From: Deltaproteobacteria bacterium
GTDB lineage: Bacteria > Desulfobacterota > GWC2-55-46
Length of the DNA stretch: 64,000 nt
Reading direction: 5' to 3'
NCBI GenBank assembly: GCA_016212705.1
Contig: JACREU010000002.1
Coordinates: 1-64,000 of the forward strand
This document shows positions 41,390-51,168 of this stretch, piece after piece (within the stretch, counting starts at the first letter, position 1; each line of letters starts with the position of its first letter). The notes beneath the pieces are model-generated. The model worked only from the letters and a program-made list of their open reading frames with translations. It had not been told where the DNA came from and made no database searches. Both the position numbers and the translations under genes were made by a program.

Positions 41390-42982
41390 TCAGAAGATAG
41401 AAGAGACCTCTATGCCAATAACGGCGCCGTCTCCCTCTTCCCCGCCGGTAACGCCCGCGACACCCTTAACCGACAGGCCGCCGAATGACCGCGTTATGTC
41501 GGCGCCGAGCCATCTTGAGGTCTCTGGGTCCTCCCCATGAACGCCGGAGCGCTCGTAGTCGAACTCAATGCCGTAGCTCACGCCATCTGAAGCGCGATAC
41601 TCGGCCCTTGCAAAGAGGTCGCGCGCGTCCGCGCCCATGTGGTGGCCGATCTCTCTCCCCTTATACCTGTATCCGGTATAATATACCCCGTGCTCGTACC
41701 AGAGCGGGCCGTACCTTTCGCTGTGCGCCGTGTCGGCCCACTCCACCCTAAGGTCGAGGCTGTCGATTGCGATGCCCTTGAAAAACACCCCGAGTAGCGA
41801 CGCCTGCCCGGTAGGCGTCTTTGTGTCACCCGAGGAGTCCTCGAAACCCCATTCGGTATAGAGCTTCATGGAGGCGAAGGGGAGGTATTTTATTTTGTTC
41901 AGATATATGAGAGAGGCGTCGATGGAGGCGAGCTGGTTTCCGTTAATGGGCGAATCCCCGTGGTCGACGCTGTCGGAGACGATGAAGACCTGTCCCCATT
42001 CGCTTAAGCTCAGGCCTCTTCTGCCGTCGCCTCCAAACATAAACACCCTGCTGAACCCGAGCTGAAAGGCCGGCGCGGGCCGTAAGTCCAGCCTCATGCC
42101 GAGGAGGGAGGCGCGTGGATAATCCCTTTCCTCTTCGAGGCGGGCGAGGAAGACGGTGGGTTTTATGAGGCCGATGCGTTTTAAGACCCAGGGGAGGATG
42201 AATGGACGGCTTGACGTTATTTTTACGGACTCGAAAGGCTCCGCGTTGTCGCTCATAATGAGCGAGCCGTGAAAGGAGGCCCCCCACCACATCGGGTCCC
42301 TCCCTGCCACTACTTCGATATTATACAGGCTTCCGACGATATAGACAGACCTTGCCTCAACAGCGGATGAATCATCCGAGAGCCTGTACTCAGGGGAGAG
42401 ATTGAATGACAGATAATCAGAGCCGGCCATGAGGTCGACTCCTGCCCTCGCGTTGGAGCCTTCCTTAAATGTGTCGCCGCCCCTTGCCATATCCGGCGTG
42501 ACAAGGGCGCCGCTGGAGAGGTAGTAATACTTCACATACGGGTTTGCGATAGGTTTAACTGACAGGGAGTCTTTACGCGGCATAAGGTTTTCAAGCGCCC
42601 TCTCTATCCTCGATATGGCAACAGAGGCGGGCCCAAGCCGCGCCCGTTCAGTCGCATCGAGCCTGTCCCACCTGGACTTCGCCTCAATGGTGAGACGCGC
42701 GGCCTCTTTATAGGTGAACGGCTTTGAAGCAAGGAATGCGGTCGTTACGAGCCCGTATGATTCAAGCGTCTCAATATCACTGTATGCCTGGTTGCCAATC
42801 GGGATGTTTATATGGCCCATGCCCGCTACGCAAATGCGTGAGGCAAGGAGGACGATAAGCAGGGCGAGGGGCGCAAAAATTGCGTTTCTTTTTATTTTAA
42901 TATCAATTCCGCTCCCACTCCTCGTCCCCTTCACCGGGTCATATCTTAAAGATCGCACGCGGTAGTTATCCTTCCATATCAT
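41390..42982 (-). CDS. Capsule assembly Wzi-family outer-membrane protein
   Basis: 530 aa. After a long N-region, a hydrophobic signal lies at about residues 33-54 (FAPLALLIVLLASRICVAG). A helical segment (YSDIETLESYGLVT...EAARLTIEAKSRWD) is followed by a beta-barrel with alternating strands. PMWWGASFHGSLIMSDNAEP is the Wzi-type core motif. Wzi is an outer-membrane lectin that helps attach capsule. The start at 42982 has GGGAGG 9 nt upstream; an upstream frame to 43048 crosses a G-rich tract and is rejected. It is the last gene of the polysaccharide transcript, next to tRNA-Arg. Confidence 0.82.
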   Translation of the reverse strand: MIWKDNYRVRSLRYDPVKGTRSGSGIDIKIKRNAIFAPLALLIVLLASRICVAGMGHINIPIGNQAYSDIETLESYGLVTTAFLASKPFTYKEAARLTIEAKSRWDRLDATERARLGPASVAISRIERALENLMPRKDSLSVKPIANPYVKYYYLSSGALVTPDMARGGDTFKEGSNARAGVDLMAGSDYLSFNLSPEYRLSDDSSAVEARSVYIVGSLYNIEVVAGRDPMWWGASFHGSLIMSDNAEPFESVKITSSRPFILPWVLKRIGLIKPTVFLARLEEERDYPRASLLGMRLDLRPAPAFQLGFSRVFMFGGDGRRGLSLSEWGQVFIVSDSVDHGDSPINGNQLASIDASLIYLNKIKYLPFASMKLYTEWGFEDSSGDTKTPTGQASLLGVFFKGIAIDSLDLRVEWADTAHSERYGPLWYEHGVYYTGYRYKGREIGHHMGADARDLFARAEYRASDGVSYGIEFDYERSGVHGEDPETSRWLGADITRSFGGLSVKGVAGVTGGEEGDGAVIGIEVSSIF

Positions 42983-43035
42983 ACCCCGTTGCCTCCCAAC
43001 CTCCATCCTCCACACCCTTACTCGCTCGCCCCACT

Positions 43036-43044
43036 CCCCCCCCC
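43036..43044 (-). repeat. G9 homopolymer between the SLBB and wzi genes
   Basis: Nine C on the plus strand (nine G on the coding strand), starting 5 bp past the SLBB gene stop and lying in the leader of the wzi-like gene. The surrounding 42990-43044 is G-rich with several further GG and GGG runs. Confidence 0.75.
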
Positions 43045-43048
43045 GCAA

Positions 43049-45766
43049 TCAGAAGGCGACTATGATGACTCCGGCGGTTACGGCTATCTGGTAGAGTATC
43101 TGCGTAAGGTCTTTGATCTCGCTCATCCAGGCTACGCGTTCTATCTCCTCCGGCACTACAATGGTATCGCCGGGATCAAGCCGGGACGTGAAAGAGAGCG
43201 CGTCCCATGCGTGGGACGCGGAGTTCCACTCGAAGTCGAATGACCCGATGGACGGCGTAACAGAAGAGCCGTCGGCCTTTATCACATAGAGTCTGTCCAT
43301 GTCGGCGGTCCGGGACGCTCCGCCTGCCCTTCCGATGTATTCGGTTATCCCGTTGCCGGGCTCGTAGACGAAAGAGGCCGGGTTGACTACTGAGCCGGAG
43401 ACGTTCACGACAGCGGACCTCTCGGGGACGTAGAGGGTGTCGAGGGATTCGAGCGCGAGGTCGTGGGGAGAGCCTTTAAGCCTCTCAATGGAAGCGAGTT
43501 TCACAACCACCCTGCCCCTTGGTTTAGCGTCTCTTATTAAATTGACGAAGGCCCTTTTCTTTTCGGTCGCAAGGTCATTTTGCATTGAGGTCTCGGCTGA
43601 GAGCGATTTTTCGGCCTTGGAAGCGGAACTCGATAAGAGCTCAGCCTCAAGCCTGCGCGTGTATTCATCGAGCCTTTCCTGCTGAACGGCCCTTACCGAC
43701 TCTCGCGTGAAGACCGCGCCTAACAGGTACGCCTTTTCAGTGAAGCCGCCGGCCCTCTCTATGACCGAGCTGAGAGGCTCGCCCTTGTTTATGGGGTACT
43801 TTCCAGGGAACCTGACCTCGCCGGAGACCGTAACGGACCTGTCAGCGCCCCAGTCAGGTATCTTTTTGACGAAGAGGCTGTCAAAAGGCGACAGAGACGC
43901 GTTATCTGGACCATTGGAGAGTATATCCTTCAGGCTCACCTTTCTGACGCTTATCGCAGAGACCTCCCCTTTTACGACTACGTGGGAGGTGATCTCGGCC
44001 TCATCCAGGTAGGCCGACCCGAGGAGACCGCCTCCGGCGAAGACGAGGTCGCTTATCTTCATGTTGACCGCGTACTGGTACTTTCCGGGGTTCGTGACCT
44101 CGCCGTTTATCGTCGCGTAAGGCTTAAACTGCGTCTCCCATACCGAATGCACTACTACCCTGTCGGAGACTGCGAGCCTCAAATTATCGGACGCCTCCCC
44201 TGCAAGCGCCTTCGAGAGGTTGAACTTGAGGAGCCTGACGTCTTTCGTGTCCCTGTCAGTCCTGTAGAGCTCGGCGTCTTTAAGAAAGGCGTTCCCGGTC
44301 AGGTCTCCGGCCTTTTTCACAAGGTCTTTGACAGTGAGGTTCTCCTCAAGGTCGAACGTCCCCGGCCTTCTTACCTCTCCCGCGATAGTGACGCGCGGCC
44401 TTTCCATGAACTCCCACCTGGGGTATACGACGATTGTGTCTCTCGGCTTTAGCGCGATATCGGCTTCGCCCGACCCCTTGAAAAGCTCCCTTAGGCTGAA
44501 CGGCAGGAGGGCTGTCTCGCCGCCCGGGCTGACAGGCCTTTTTACGACGCCGTAGTCGAGGTAGGTCTCATCGAGGAGGTCTGATATATCCTTAATGACG
44601 TCCTTAAGCGTCATCGAGGGTTTGAGCTCGTACTTGCCCGGACGCTTGAGACTGCCCTCTGCGTAGACGGCGTTCGTATCCATCTCGACAATGGAAAGGA
44701 CCTTGACGAGGTCCGCGTCCTGGAGCTTGAAATTAAATTGACGGCCCTCCGAGGCGTTGACGTCCACGACGACCCTCCGGACGTTCCCCTCGACCCTCTC
44801 GACCTGCACCTTCTGCGTGTACGCCGTGGGGATTATGCCGCCTGAGAGCTCAATGAGCGTTTCAAGGTCCGCCTTTTCACCAAGCTCGTAGACGGACGGC
44901 CTCCTGACGTTGCCGGCGATGGCCGCGAGCGGCCCGACAGTCGGCACGAAAACGACGTCGCCGTTTGAGAGCCTCGAATCCCTCGACCTGTCGCCGGAGA
45001 GAAGGAGGTCGTAAAAGTCCATCCGCGCGACCGTCTTTCCGCCGCGCTTGAGCTCGGTCTTTCTTAGCGACCCTATCTCAGTAGGCCCGCCTGAAGCGAG
45101 GAGCGCGTTAGTGATCGTCGACATGGCGCTCAACGAATAAGCGCCGGGCTTTTTGACCTCGCCAAGCACAAATACCTGTATGGAGCGGAGCCTCCCGGCC
45201 GTTATGCTTATGTCAGTCCCGATGATATTCGCTGACTGCCTCGACAAAAACCTTTTCATCTCGTCGAACGTCATTCCGGCGACGCTAAGAGGCCCTATAT
45301 TGGGGAAGAGAATCGTCCCCTCACGCGTGACGGTCAGCGTGTGCTCTCCGTTGACCCTACCCCAGAGGAGGACCGTTATCTCGTCGCCAGGGCCGATTAT
45401 GTAGTCTGATGAGACAGGGAGGTCCGCGGGCGGGGTTAGCGTCGGGCCGCTGAAGAGGTCGTAGCCGAAAGGTTTGAGCGTTATCGCCGGCTCAGCAGGT
45501 GACGAGGCCGAAAGATATCTCTCGAAGAGAGAGACCGTGGCGCTCGCTGGAGGCGGCGCAGATATTGCGGGCGACGCCTTTGCCTCATTTGGCGAGCCCG
45601 CCTTTGCCACGGCCTCTCTGCCCACGGGTACGCACCCTGCCCTTGCCAATATCTCAAGCGGAGCGCCGCCTGCCTTGAGCGCGTCGCACTTGTCATCGGC
45701 GATAGAGCGGCTGTTCAGTATAAAAACGCCTGTCAGAATGAGAATAACCCTTAATATCACTTGCAT
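43049..45766 (-). CDS. Wza-like polysaccharide export protein with seven SLBB repeats
   Basis: 905 aa, with a signal peptide (residues 1-23, ending SIA). A Poly_export domain (about 118-200: YIIGPGDEITVLLWGRVNGE) is followed by seven SLBB repeats near residues 195, 279, 362, 457, 549, 644 and 786, each of the form (A/S)G-E/N-V-x-x-P-G-x-Y/F. A final hydrophobic segment (ILYQIAVTAGVIIVAF) could be the membrane-spanning part. Ordinary Wza has two or three SLBB units in about 380 aa; this is the long form. The ATG at 45766 has GGGGGAAG 7 nt upstream; an upstream extension to 45862 is rejected. It would form the outer export channel for the glycan. Confidence 0.88.
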   Translation of the reverse strand: MQVILRVILILTGVFILNSRSIADDKCDALKAGGAPLEILARAGCVPVGREAVAKAGSPNEAKASPAISAPPPASATVSLFERYLSASSPAEPAITLKPFGYDLFSGPTLTPPADLPVSSDYIIGPGDEITVLLWGRVNGEHTLTVTREGTILFPNIGPLSVAGMTFDEMKRFLSRQSANIIGTDISITAGRLRSIQVFVLGEVKKPGAYSLSAMSTITNALLASGGPTEIGSLRKTELKRGGKTVARMDFYDLLLSGDRSRDSRLSNGDVVFVPTVGPLAAIAGNVRRPSVYELGEKADLETLIELSGGIIPTAYTQKVQVERVEGNVRRVVVDVNASEGRQFNFKLQDADLVKVLSIVEMDTNAVYAEGSLKRPGKYELKPSMTLKDVIKDISDLLDETYLDYGVVKRPVSPGGETALLPFSLRELFKGSGEADIALKPRDTIVVYPRWEFMERPRVTIAGEVRRPGTFDLEENLTVKDLVKKAGDLTGNAFLKDAELYRTDRDTKDVRLLKFNLSKALAGEASDNLRLAVSDRVVVHSVWETQFKPYATINGEVTNPGKYQYAVNMKISDLVFAGGGLLGSAYLDEAEITSHVVVKGEVSAISVRKVSLKDILSNGPDNASLSPFDSLFVKKIPDWGADRSVTVSGEVRFPGKYPINKGEPLSSVIERAGGFTEKAYLLGAVFTRESVRAVQQERLDEYTRRLEAELLSSSASKAEKSLSAETSMQNDLATEKKRAFVNLIRDAKPRGRVVVKLASIERLKGSPHDLALESLDTLYVPERSAVVNVSGSVVNPASFVYEPGNGITEYIGRAGGASRTADMDRLYVIKADGSSVTPSIGSFDFEWNSASHAWDALSFTSRLDPGDTIVVPEEIERVAWMSEIKDLTQILYQIAVTAGVIIVAF

Positions 45767-45836
45767 GTAGCGCTTCCCCCTTGTGCCCTCTCGCGGGTGA
45801 CGTTGCGTTCGGCCTTTTTTGTTCTTGTTTACGCCC

Positions 45837-46832
45837 TCAGTCGCTCCCGGTCTCCTCGTCAACGGCTAATTCCGGGACTGACCCGTCCCCTTCCACCGCC
45901 TTTTGACTCGCCATAAGAAGCGAGACGAACTCAAGGACAAACGCCGCCAATACTCCGGCGAGGAGCGATAAGGCCGCGCCGGCCTCCACGATACGCGCCT
46001 TTCCCGGCCTCACGCGCCTGTCCGGGACCCTTGGAGGGTCTATGACCTTGAAGGCGAAGTTCTCCTTGACCTCGGACATCATGTAGACTTCTATCTGCTG
46101 TGCAATGAGGTTATATATCTTTTGCCTGATAAACGGATCGTTCGCGGCCCCAAGCTGTTCGACGAGGTAGCGCTTGTTCGTCTGGGCGACCCGCTTCGCC
46201 TCGCCCGACATGTGCAGATTGAGGGTGGAGAGCAGTAGCTCTATAACCCTTGAGGCAAAGGCCGGGTCCCGGTGCTCGGCGTATATGGCGATCGTGTTGT
46301 CTTTGGCGCTCGCCGATACCGTTACGATGTTATCGAGCTCGCGGAGCCCGTCCCATAGCGAAGGGCCTCTGTTACTTCCGCCTGAGGCCTCAGCCGGGCC
46401 GGCTATGAAAAGCCGTTTCATCCGCCCGGTCAATCCGTTGTCTGGCGCTTGCTTCCAGCCTTTCATCTCGGCGTCCCAGTTATCGCTGAATAGGAGAGGT
46501 AGGAGGTTATGCGTCTCTATGACCTTTTCTCTCAGTATGTTTGAGTTGAGGAGGCCTATTATCTCGGAAGACGGGCGGGACGCCGGAAAAGTTATGCCCG
46601 ATATCCCGCCAAGTTGCTGTGCGACCATCGACATCTCCGAGCCGCCAGTCTCCCTGCCGGCCACCGGGGTTATTACGGCGGAGGCCCTGTAAATGTCGGT
46701 CATGAAAAAGGTGCCGGTTGCCGCTGATATCGTCCCTGCCGCGAAGAATAGCGCCGCGTACATCCGCCACTTCCAGATTATCAGCAGGTAAGCCATGACC
46801 CCCGCCTCTTTTTGCGTACTCGTCGCGCTCAT
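45837..46832 (-). CDS. Wzz-family chain-length/co-polymerase protein
   Basis: 331 aa polysaccharide co-polymerase without a kinase domain. First membrane helix at about residues 24-45, Wzz domain with IYRASAVITPV, long periplasmic coiled-coil region, then the proline-rich KVIDPPRVPDRRVRPGKA and a second helix (about 285-307). It sets glycan length together with the polymerase. No cytoplasmic tyrosine kinase is encoded nearby, so phosphorylation control seems absent here. It overlaps the dehydratase gene by four bases; 70 bp without a gene separates it from the SLBB gene. Confidence 0.88.
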   Translation of the reverse strand: MSATSTQKEAGVMAYLLIIWKWRMYAALFFAAGTISAATGTFFMTDIYRASAVITPVAGRETGGSEMSMVAQQLGGISGITFPASRPSSEIIGLLNSNILREKVIETHNLLPLLFSDNWDAEMKGWKQAPDNGLTGRMKRLFIAGPAEASGGSNRGPSLWDGLRELDNIVTVSASAKDNTIAIYAEHRDPAFASRVIELLLSTLNLHMSGEAKRVAQTNKRYLVEQLGAANDPFIRQKIYNLIAQQIEVYMMSEVKENFAFKVIDPPRVPDRRVRPGKARIVEAGAALSLLAGVLAAFVLEFVSLLMASQKAVEGDGSVPELAVDEETGSD

Positions 46833-48856
46833 GCGAGGGCTTCCTTTTCCTGCACCATGACTGACGGCCTTTCCTCTTCCCTCGTCTCTCTTGGAGCAAC
46901 GGCCGCTATCTCCAAGCGCGGCTCTTCGAAGTGCCTTACGTACTTTTTCAAAAGGTCTTTTACGGCCTCTGGCTTCGGGCGCGCGTGGATAAGCGCGTCG
47001 AACTCGCCCAATATTATCCTGATCTCCTCAACCGTGAACCTGTCGCTGTTCTTCGCGACGAAAATCTGCCTGTGGAGGCTCGCGGTGGTGCCCTCCTCGG
47101 CCGTGAGTATCTCCTCGAAGAGTTTCTCTCCCGGCCTCGGGTCAATGAACTCGATGTCTATGTCCTTGTGCGGCACAAGACCGTTTATGCGAATGAGCTC
47201 CTCGGCAAGGTCGACGATCCTGACAGGCTCGCCCATGTCGAGGACGAGGACCTCTCCGCCCCTGCCTATGACCGACGCCTGGAGGACGAGCGAGACGGCC
47301 TCGGGTATGGTCATGAAGTATCTCTTCATCTCTCGGTGAGTTACAGTGAGCGGGCCCCCGTTCTTAAGCTGTTCCATGAAGAGCGGCAGGACGCTACCGC
47401 GGCTACCGAGGACGTTGCCGAACCTTACCGAGACGAACTCGGTCCCTCCGGCGGAATTCATGGCCCTGCAGACGTTCTCGGACATCCGTTTTGTAGCGCC
47501 CATGACGCTTGTGGGCATCACGGCCTTATCAGTGGATATCATGACGAATTTTTGCGCACCGCTCGAAACCGCGGCGTGCGCCACCGCGTGCGCGCCGAAT
47601 ATGTTCACCTTTACCGCCTCCGTCGGGTTATGCTCCATCATCGGAACGTGCTTGTAGGCGGCGGCGTGGAAGACTATGTCGGGCCTGACTGAGTCAAAGA
47701 CCTCGTTTACTCTTTGCGAGTCCCTTATGTCCGCGACTATGAACGAGACCTTTTCGCGGCCTCTCGAAGCGTCCTTGCTGAAATGCCGCGGGAACATGCG
47801 CTTCAACCTCATCTCCATGTTATGCAGTTCGGTTTCGTCTATGTCGAGGAGCGCTACCCTTCCCGGAGCGGACGAGAGGACCTGCACGGTTATTTCCGAC
47901 CCGATAGAGCCGCCGGCTCCGGTTATGAGGATGTTCTTGCCCTTGAGGAACTCGTTTATCGAGGCGTAATCGACCTCGACCGATTGTCTGCCGATCAAAT
48001 CCTCTATGCGGATCGATTCGAGGTTTTTAAGGTTCACCTCGGGGCTTGTAAAGTCGTATATGCGCGGCACTATCTTGATAGTCTTGACCCCGGCCTCCGT
48101 AGCCGCGGTATAGATGGCGCGGAGCACCTTCTGGTTGAGCGACGGGATGGCTATTATCACCGCCTCTATACCCTTCCGGAGCACCATCGGCTTAAGCGTG
48201 TCGATGGCCCCCAGGACCTTTACGCCGTGCATGTATGTGCCGGTCTTGTTCTTGTCGTCGTCGAGGAGCCCTATGGGGTTGAAGCCCGCGAAACCCTGCC
48301 GCGACATGTCTCTTATTATCATTTCACCCGCGTTTCCAGCGCCGACTACGATTGTTCTAATGCCGCCCCCGGTGGCCTTGTTTTTCTTGAAGACCTCGAG
48401 ATAAAGCCTCTTGGATATCCGGAGCAGGAAGAGGAGTATGAGCGTGTTGGCGGCGTCTATGATAAAGACCGACCTCGGGAACCCGTAGAGGCGGACCCCG
48501 GCTACGCTGAGCACCGACAGTACGCCATCTCCCGGCGTCGGAAGGTACACGAAGAGGACGAGGACGGCCTCCGAGACTATGATAGCGCCTGTCATGTTAA
48601 CGAGGTCCTTAAGCCCGACGTACTTCCAGGTGACCCTGCAGAGGTTGAACGTAGTGAATACGGCGAGCTTTATCGTGATGAAAAGCGGGAGCACTCCGTA
48701 TATGAGCGCCTTCTGTGACTCAAGGAGGTTGAGATCGAACCTCAGGAGGAACGAGATGTACAGGGACGCCGAGATCACGAGGATGTCCGAGATGAAGAAG
48801 AACGCGTACCTCTTGAAATAGGTAGGGTACATGAGCTTTGATATAAATCCGTTCAT
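46829..48856 (-). CDS. Membrane-bound nucleotide-sugar 4,6-dehydratase, CapD/WbpM/PglF type
   Basis: 675 aa. Four N-terminal membrane helices (about 1-150), a first Rossmann CoA-binding-like domain (TIVVGAGNAGEMIIRDM, near 172), then the SDR domain with GAGGSIGSEI (near 313), FHAAAYKHVPMME and STDKAVMPTSVMGATKR. The last has Met in place of the usual Tyr, as in WbpM-type long dehydratases. These convert UDP-GlcNAc to the 4-keto-6-deoxy sugar, the first step to bacillosamine or QuiNAc/FucNAc. GGGAG precedes ATG 48856. It supplies the sugar that the WecA-like enzyme would load onto lipid. Confidence 0.9.
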   Translation of the reverse strand: MNGFISKLMYPTYFKRYAFFFISDILVISASLYISFLLRFDLNLLESQKALIYGVLPLFITIKLAVFTTFNLCRVTWKYVGLKDLVNMTGAIIVSEAVLVLFVYLPTPGDGVLSVLSVAGVRLYGFPRSVFIIDAANTLILLFLLRISKRLYLEVFKKNKATGGGIRTIVVGAGNAGEMIIRDMSRQGFAGFNPIGLLDDDKNKTGTYMHGVKVLGAIDTLKPMVLRKGIEAVIIAIPSLNQKVLRAIYTAATEAGVKTIKIVPRIYDFTSPEVNLKNLESIRIEDLIGRQSVEVDYASINEFLKGKNILITGAGGSIGSEITVQVLSSAPGRVALLDIDETELHNMEMRLKRMFPRHFSKDASRGREKVSFIVADIRDSQRVNEVFDSVRPDIVFHAAAYKHVPMMEHNPTEAVKVNIFGAHAVAHAAVSSGAQKFVMISTDKAVMPTSVMGATKRMSENVCRAMNSAGGTEFVSVRFGNVLGSRGSVLPLFMEQLKNGGPLTVTHREMKRYFMTIPEAVSLVLQASVIGRGGEVLVLDMGEPVRIVDLAEELIRINGLVPHKDIDIEFIDPRPGEKLFEEILTAEEGTTASLHRQIFVAKNSDRFTVEEIRIILGEFDALIHARPKPEAVKDLLKKYVRHFEEPRLEIAAVAPRETREEERPSVMVQEKEALA

Positions 48857-48959
48857 ACTCTCCCGTTCCGTGTTTTTTTGTCCGGGTGAGCTTGCAAGAA
48901 GAGGTCGAGGGGCGCCATGTCATGGTGTCGTCCGTTGTCTGTTCAGCGCGGCGTTTAAG

Positions 48960-49964
48960 TTAACTGTCGTACTTCTCCGATATCGCCTGCGGAAGCCCTG
49001 CAACCTTCGGCCTTAGCCCTTTTATCGACCTGTAAACGGCTATGAATGCGAAGGAGAAGGCGACGGCAACGAAGACCTGCCAGAATATGCCTCCGTAATA
49101 TGCGGCGAGCGAGGCCGCGCCGATAAGGAGCTGGAGTACGCAATAGACGAGCGACACGACCCAGTGCCGGTACCCGAGCTCGTTGGCGAGGTACTGGTAG
49201 AGATGGCTCCTGTGGGCTAAGGCGATGCGCTCACCAGTCCTGAAACGCAGGTACAGCGTCACAATCGCATCCGCGTAAAAGAGGCTCAGGAACATCCCCA
49301 TGCAGATAAGGTCTTTGAGGCCCTCAGTCAGCCTGAACGCGAAGAGGGCGAAGAGAAAACCGAGGAACATGGAACCCGCGTCGCCCATGAACGTCCGCGC
49401 CCTTGGCAAATTGAACGGCAGGAACCCGATGCAGGCCGCGGCGATTGCGAGGGAAATGACGCTTATGGCATGGTCAGCGCCGGTGAGGAATGCAAAGACC
49501 GAGAGTAGCGTGAAGGCCGCTGCGCCGGTCAGCCCTGCAATGCCGTTAATCCCGTCCATGAAGTTATAGAAGTTAGCCGTACCGGTCATGAATATGACCC
49601 AGAAGACAAACAAGGCCGCGCCGTAGACGCCCAACTCCATGTAGGGCAGTACGACGACGGCGGAGATCAGTAGCTCGATTGAGAGCCTTAAGGAAGGAGA
49701 GAGGCTGAACGAGTCCTCGATCAACCCGAGCAGACCCATGCCGAAGCCGATGATCGTGTCAAAAAAAACACCGGTGACGTATACGCCGACGATTAGAAAG
49801 GCGAGAACGATCCCTATGCCGCCCCCCCTCGGCGTGGGCACGGTATGAGAGCTCCTTTCGGAGGGCTCGTCATACATGGCGAGTCTTCTACCCGATGCGC
49901 TTACAAAAGCCGCTCCGGCCGCTCCGACAAAAAAGCCCGTCAACACAAGCGCGGTATCCATCAT
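48960..49964 (-). CDS. WecA-like glycan-1-phosphate transferase (GT4-type, polyprenyl phosphate)
   Basis: 334 aa with about ten or eleven membrane helices. MraY/WecA-family motifs: RGGGIGIVLAFL, IEDSFSLSP, NFYNFMDGINGIAG, FMGDAGSMFLGF and AHRSHLYQYLA. It transfers a sugar-1-phosphate from UDP-sugar to undecaprenyl phosphate, starting the repeat unit on the cytoplasmic face. AGAGGTG precedes the double ATG at 49964. The 103-bp gap to the dehydratase gene (48857-48959) contains no gene. Confidence 0.9.
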   Translation of the reverse strand: MMDTALVLTGFFVGAAGAAFVSASGRRLAMYDEPSERSSHTVPTPRGGGIGIVLAFLIVGVYVTGVFFDTIIGFGMGLLGLIEDSFSLSPSLRLSIELLISAVVVLPYMELGVYGAALFVFWVIFMTGTANFYNFMDGINGIAGLTGAAAFTLLSVFAFLTGADHAISVISLAIAAACIGFLPFNLPRARTFMGDAGSMFLGFLFALFAFRLTEGLKDLICMGMFLSLFYADAIVTLYLRFRTGERIALAHRSHLYQYLANELGYRHWVVSLVYCVLQLLIGAASLAAYYGGIFWQVFVAVAFSFAFIAVYRSIKGLRPKVAGLPQAISEKYDS

Positions 49965-50005
49965 TTGGCACCTCTTATACCTTGATATTTACAGTCCACC
50001 TGCCG

Positions 50006-51163
50006 TCAGGCCCTGCCTGCCTTTTCCCACGCCGGTTTCTGCGCGCCAAGGACCGCCTTTATAAAGCCTATGAGGAGCGCGAGGTTCAGGTTGCATAAAT
50101 AAAAAGGTATGTAGACGAAAAAGGGGAGACTCCTTGCCCTTGACGCCGCGAGCCCCAGGAGGGCCGTGGAATAGAAGATTGCCTGGATATAAAAAAGCGT
50201 CTCGAATAAGGCGCCGTCGAGCAGGCGCATGTTGAGGAAGATGAGCGCGACCATTATGAACGGGACCGCCCACCTGAGCACCCTGTGCGACCAGTATATG
50301 AACGAGCGCGCGCCGAGCGCCGGATTGAGGAGCGCCAACAGGTGGAGCATCGCGATATAGTGGCCGGCCCCGTCCCTCACGTGCCTCATGAACTCCCCGC
50401 TGGCGTCTTCCGCGACGTCCTCATAGGCCAGCGCCTCTTCCTCGTATATAGACAGCCGGCCTTTTTCCACGACCTTCATCGAGATGGTGAAATCGTCGTT
50501 TATCGCGGACTTCTCAAGCGGCTCGAAAAGCTCTCTTCGAATGGCGTATATCGCGCCGTTCGCGCCTGCTACATACCCGATCCTCGATTCAAACCTCTTG
50601 AGCATCGCCTCGTACCTCCAGTACGCACCCTCGCCCCTGCCGCTTATGTTTCCGGACGGGTTCCTGTATACGAGCCTCCCAGAGACGCACCCTACGTCGG
50701 GGTCGAGAAAGCGTCGGGAGAGCCTTTTGAGCGCGTTTTTTTCAAGCTCGGTGTTGGCGTCGGTAAAGACCGCAATGTCGGAGGCGACCTCGCGCATAGC
50801 GGCGTTTATCGCGCTACCCTTCCCTGACCTCGGCAGGCTCAAGAGACGGATATTCCCGAACTTGCCTGCGTACCCGCTCACAATGCCATTGGTCGAGTCG
50901 CTTGACCCGTCAGAGGCGATAATGACGGTAAGGAGCCCTTGCGGGTAGTCGAGCGCAAGAGAGTTCTCTATTTTTTTCGCAATTACAGCCTCTTCGTTGT
51001 ACGCCGCGATGACGAGCGTCGCGGCAGGCAAGGCGCGAGCCGCTCCGTTTTCATGGTACTTGCGCTCAGGCCCGAGCCGAGCTACCGCGATAAGCGCAAG
51101 CGGGTAGACCGCGTATGTATACGCTATCGTCGCGAGCCCCGCCCAGAAAACGACCTCAAGCAT
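50006..51163 (-). CDS. Family 2 glycosyltransferase with C-terminal membrane helices
   Basis: 385 aa, with an N-terminal membrane helix (about 3-25). The GT-A core has LVIAAYNEEAVIAKKI, VIIASDGSSDSTNGI, VFTDANTELE (a metal-binding DxN/DxD-type site) and INDDFTISMKVVEKG, followed by three hydrophobic segments after residue 285. This is the plan of processive or lipid-linked GT2 enzymes (BcsA/HAS-like group with ED-type motif). It probably adds a sugar to the lipid-linked repeat. It lies 5 bp from the first radical-SAM gene. Confidence 0.85.
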   Translation of the reverse strand: MLEVVFWAGLATIAYTYAVYPLALIAVARLGPERKYHENGAARALPAATLVIAAYNEEAVIAKKIENSLALDYPQGLLTVIIASDGSSDSTNGIVSGYAGKFGNIRLLSLPRSGKGSAINAAMREVASDIAVFTDANTELEKNALKRLSRRFLDPDVGCVSGRLVYRNPSGNISGRGEGAYWRYEAMLKRFESRIGYVAGANGAIYAIRRELFEPLEKSAINDDFTISMKVVEKGRLSIYEEEALAYEDVAEDASGEFMRHVRDGAGHYIAMLHLLALLNPALGARSFIYWSHRVLRWAVPFIMVALIFLNMRLLDGALFETLFYIQAIFYSTALLGLAASRARSLPFFVYIPFYLCNLNLALLIGFIKAVLGAQKPAWEKAGRA

Positions 51164-51168
51164 ATCCC

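Noticed and set aside
47714-48718. 334-codon plus-strand open frame opposite the CapD/WbpM-type gene
   Set aside because: Antisense shadow; the minus-strand gene has both Rossmann motifs and the membrane domain.
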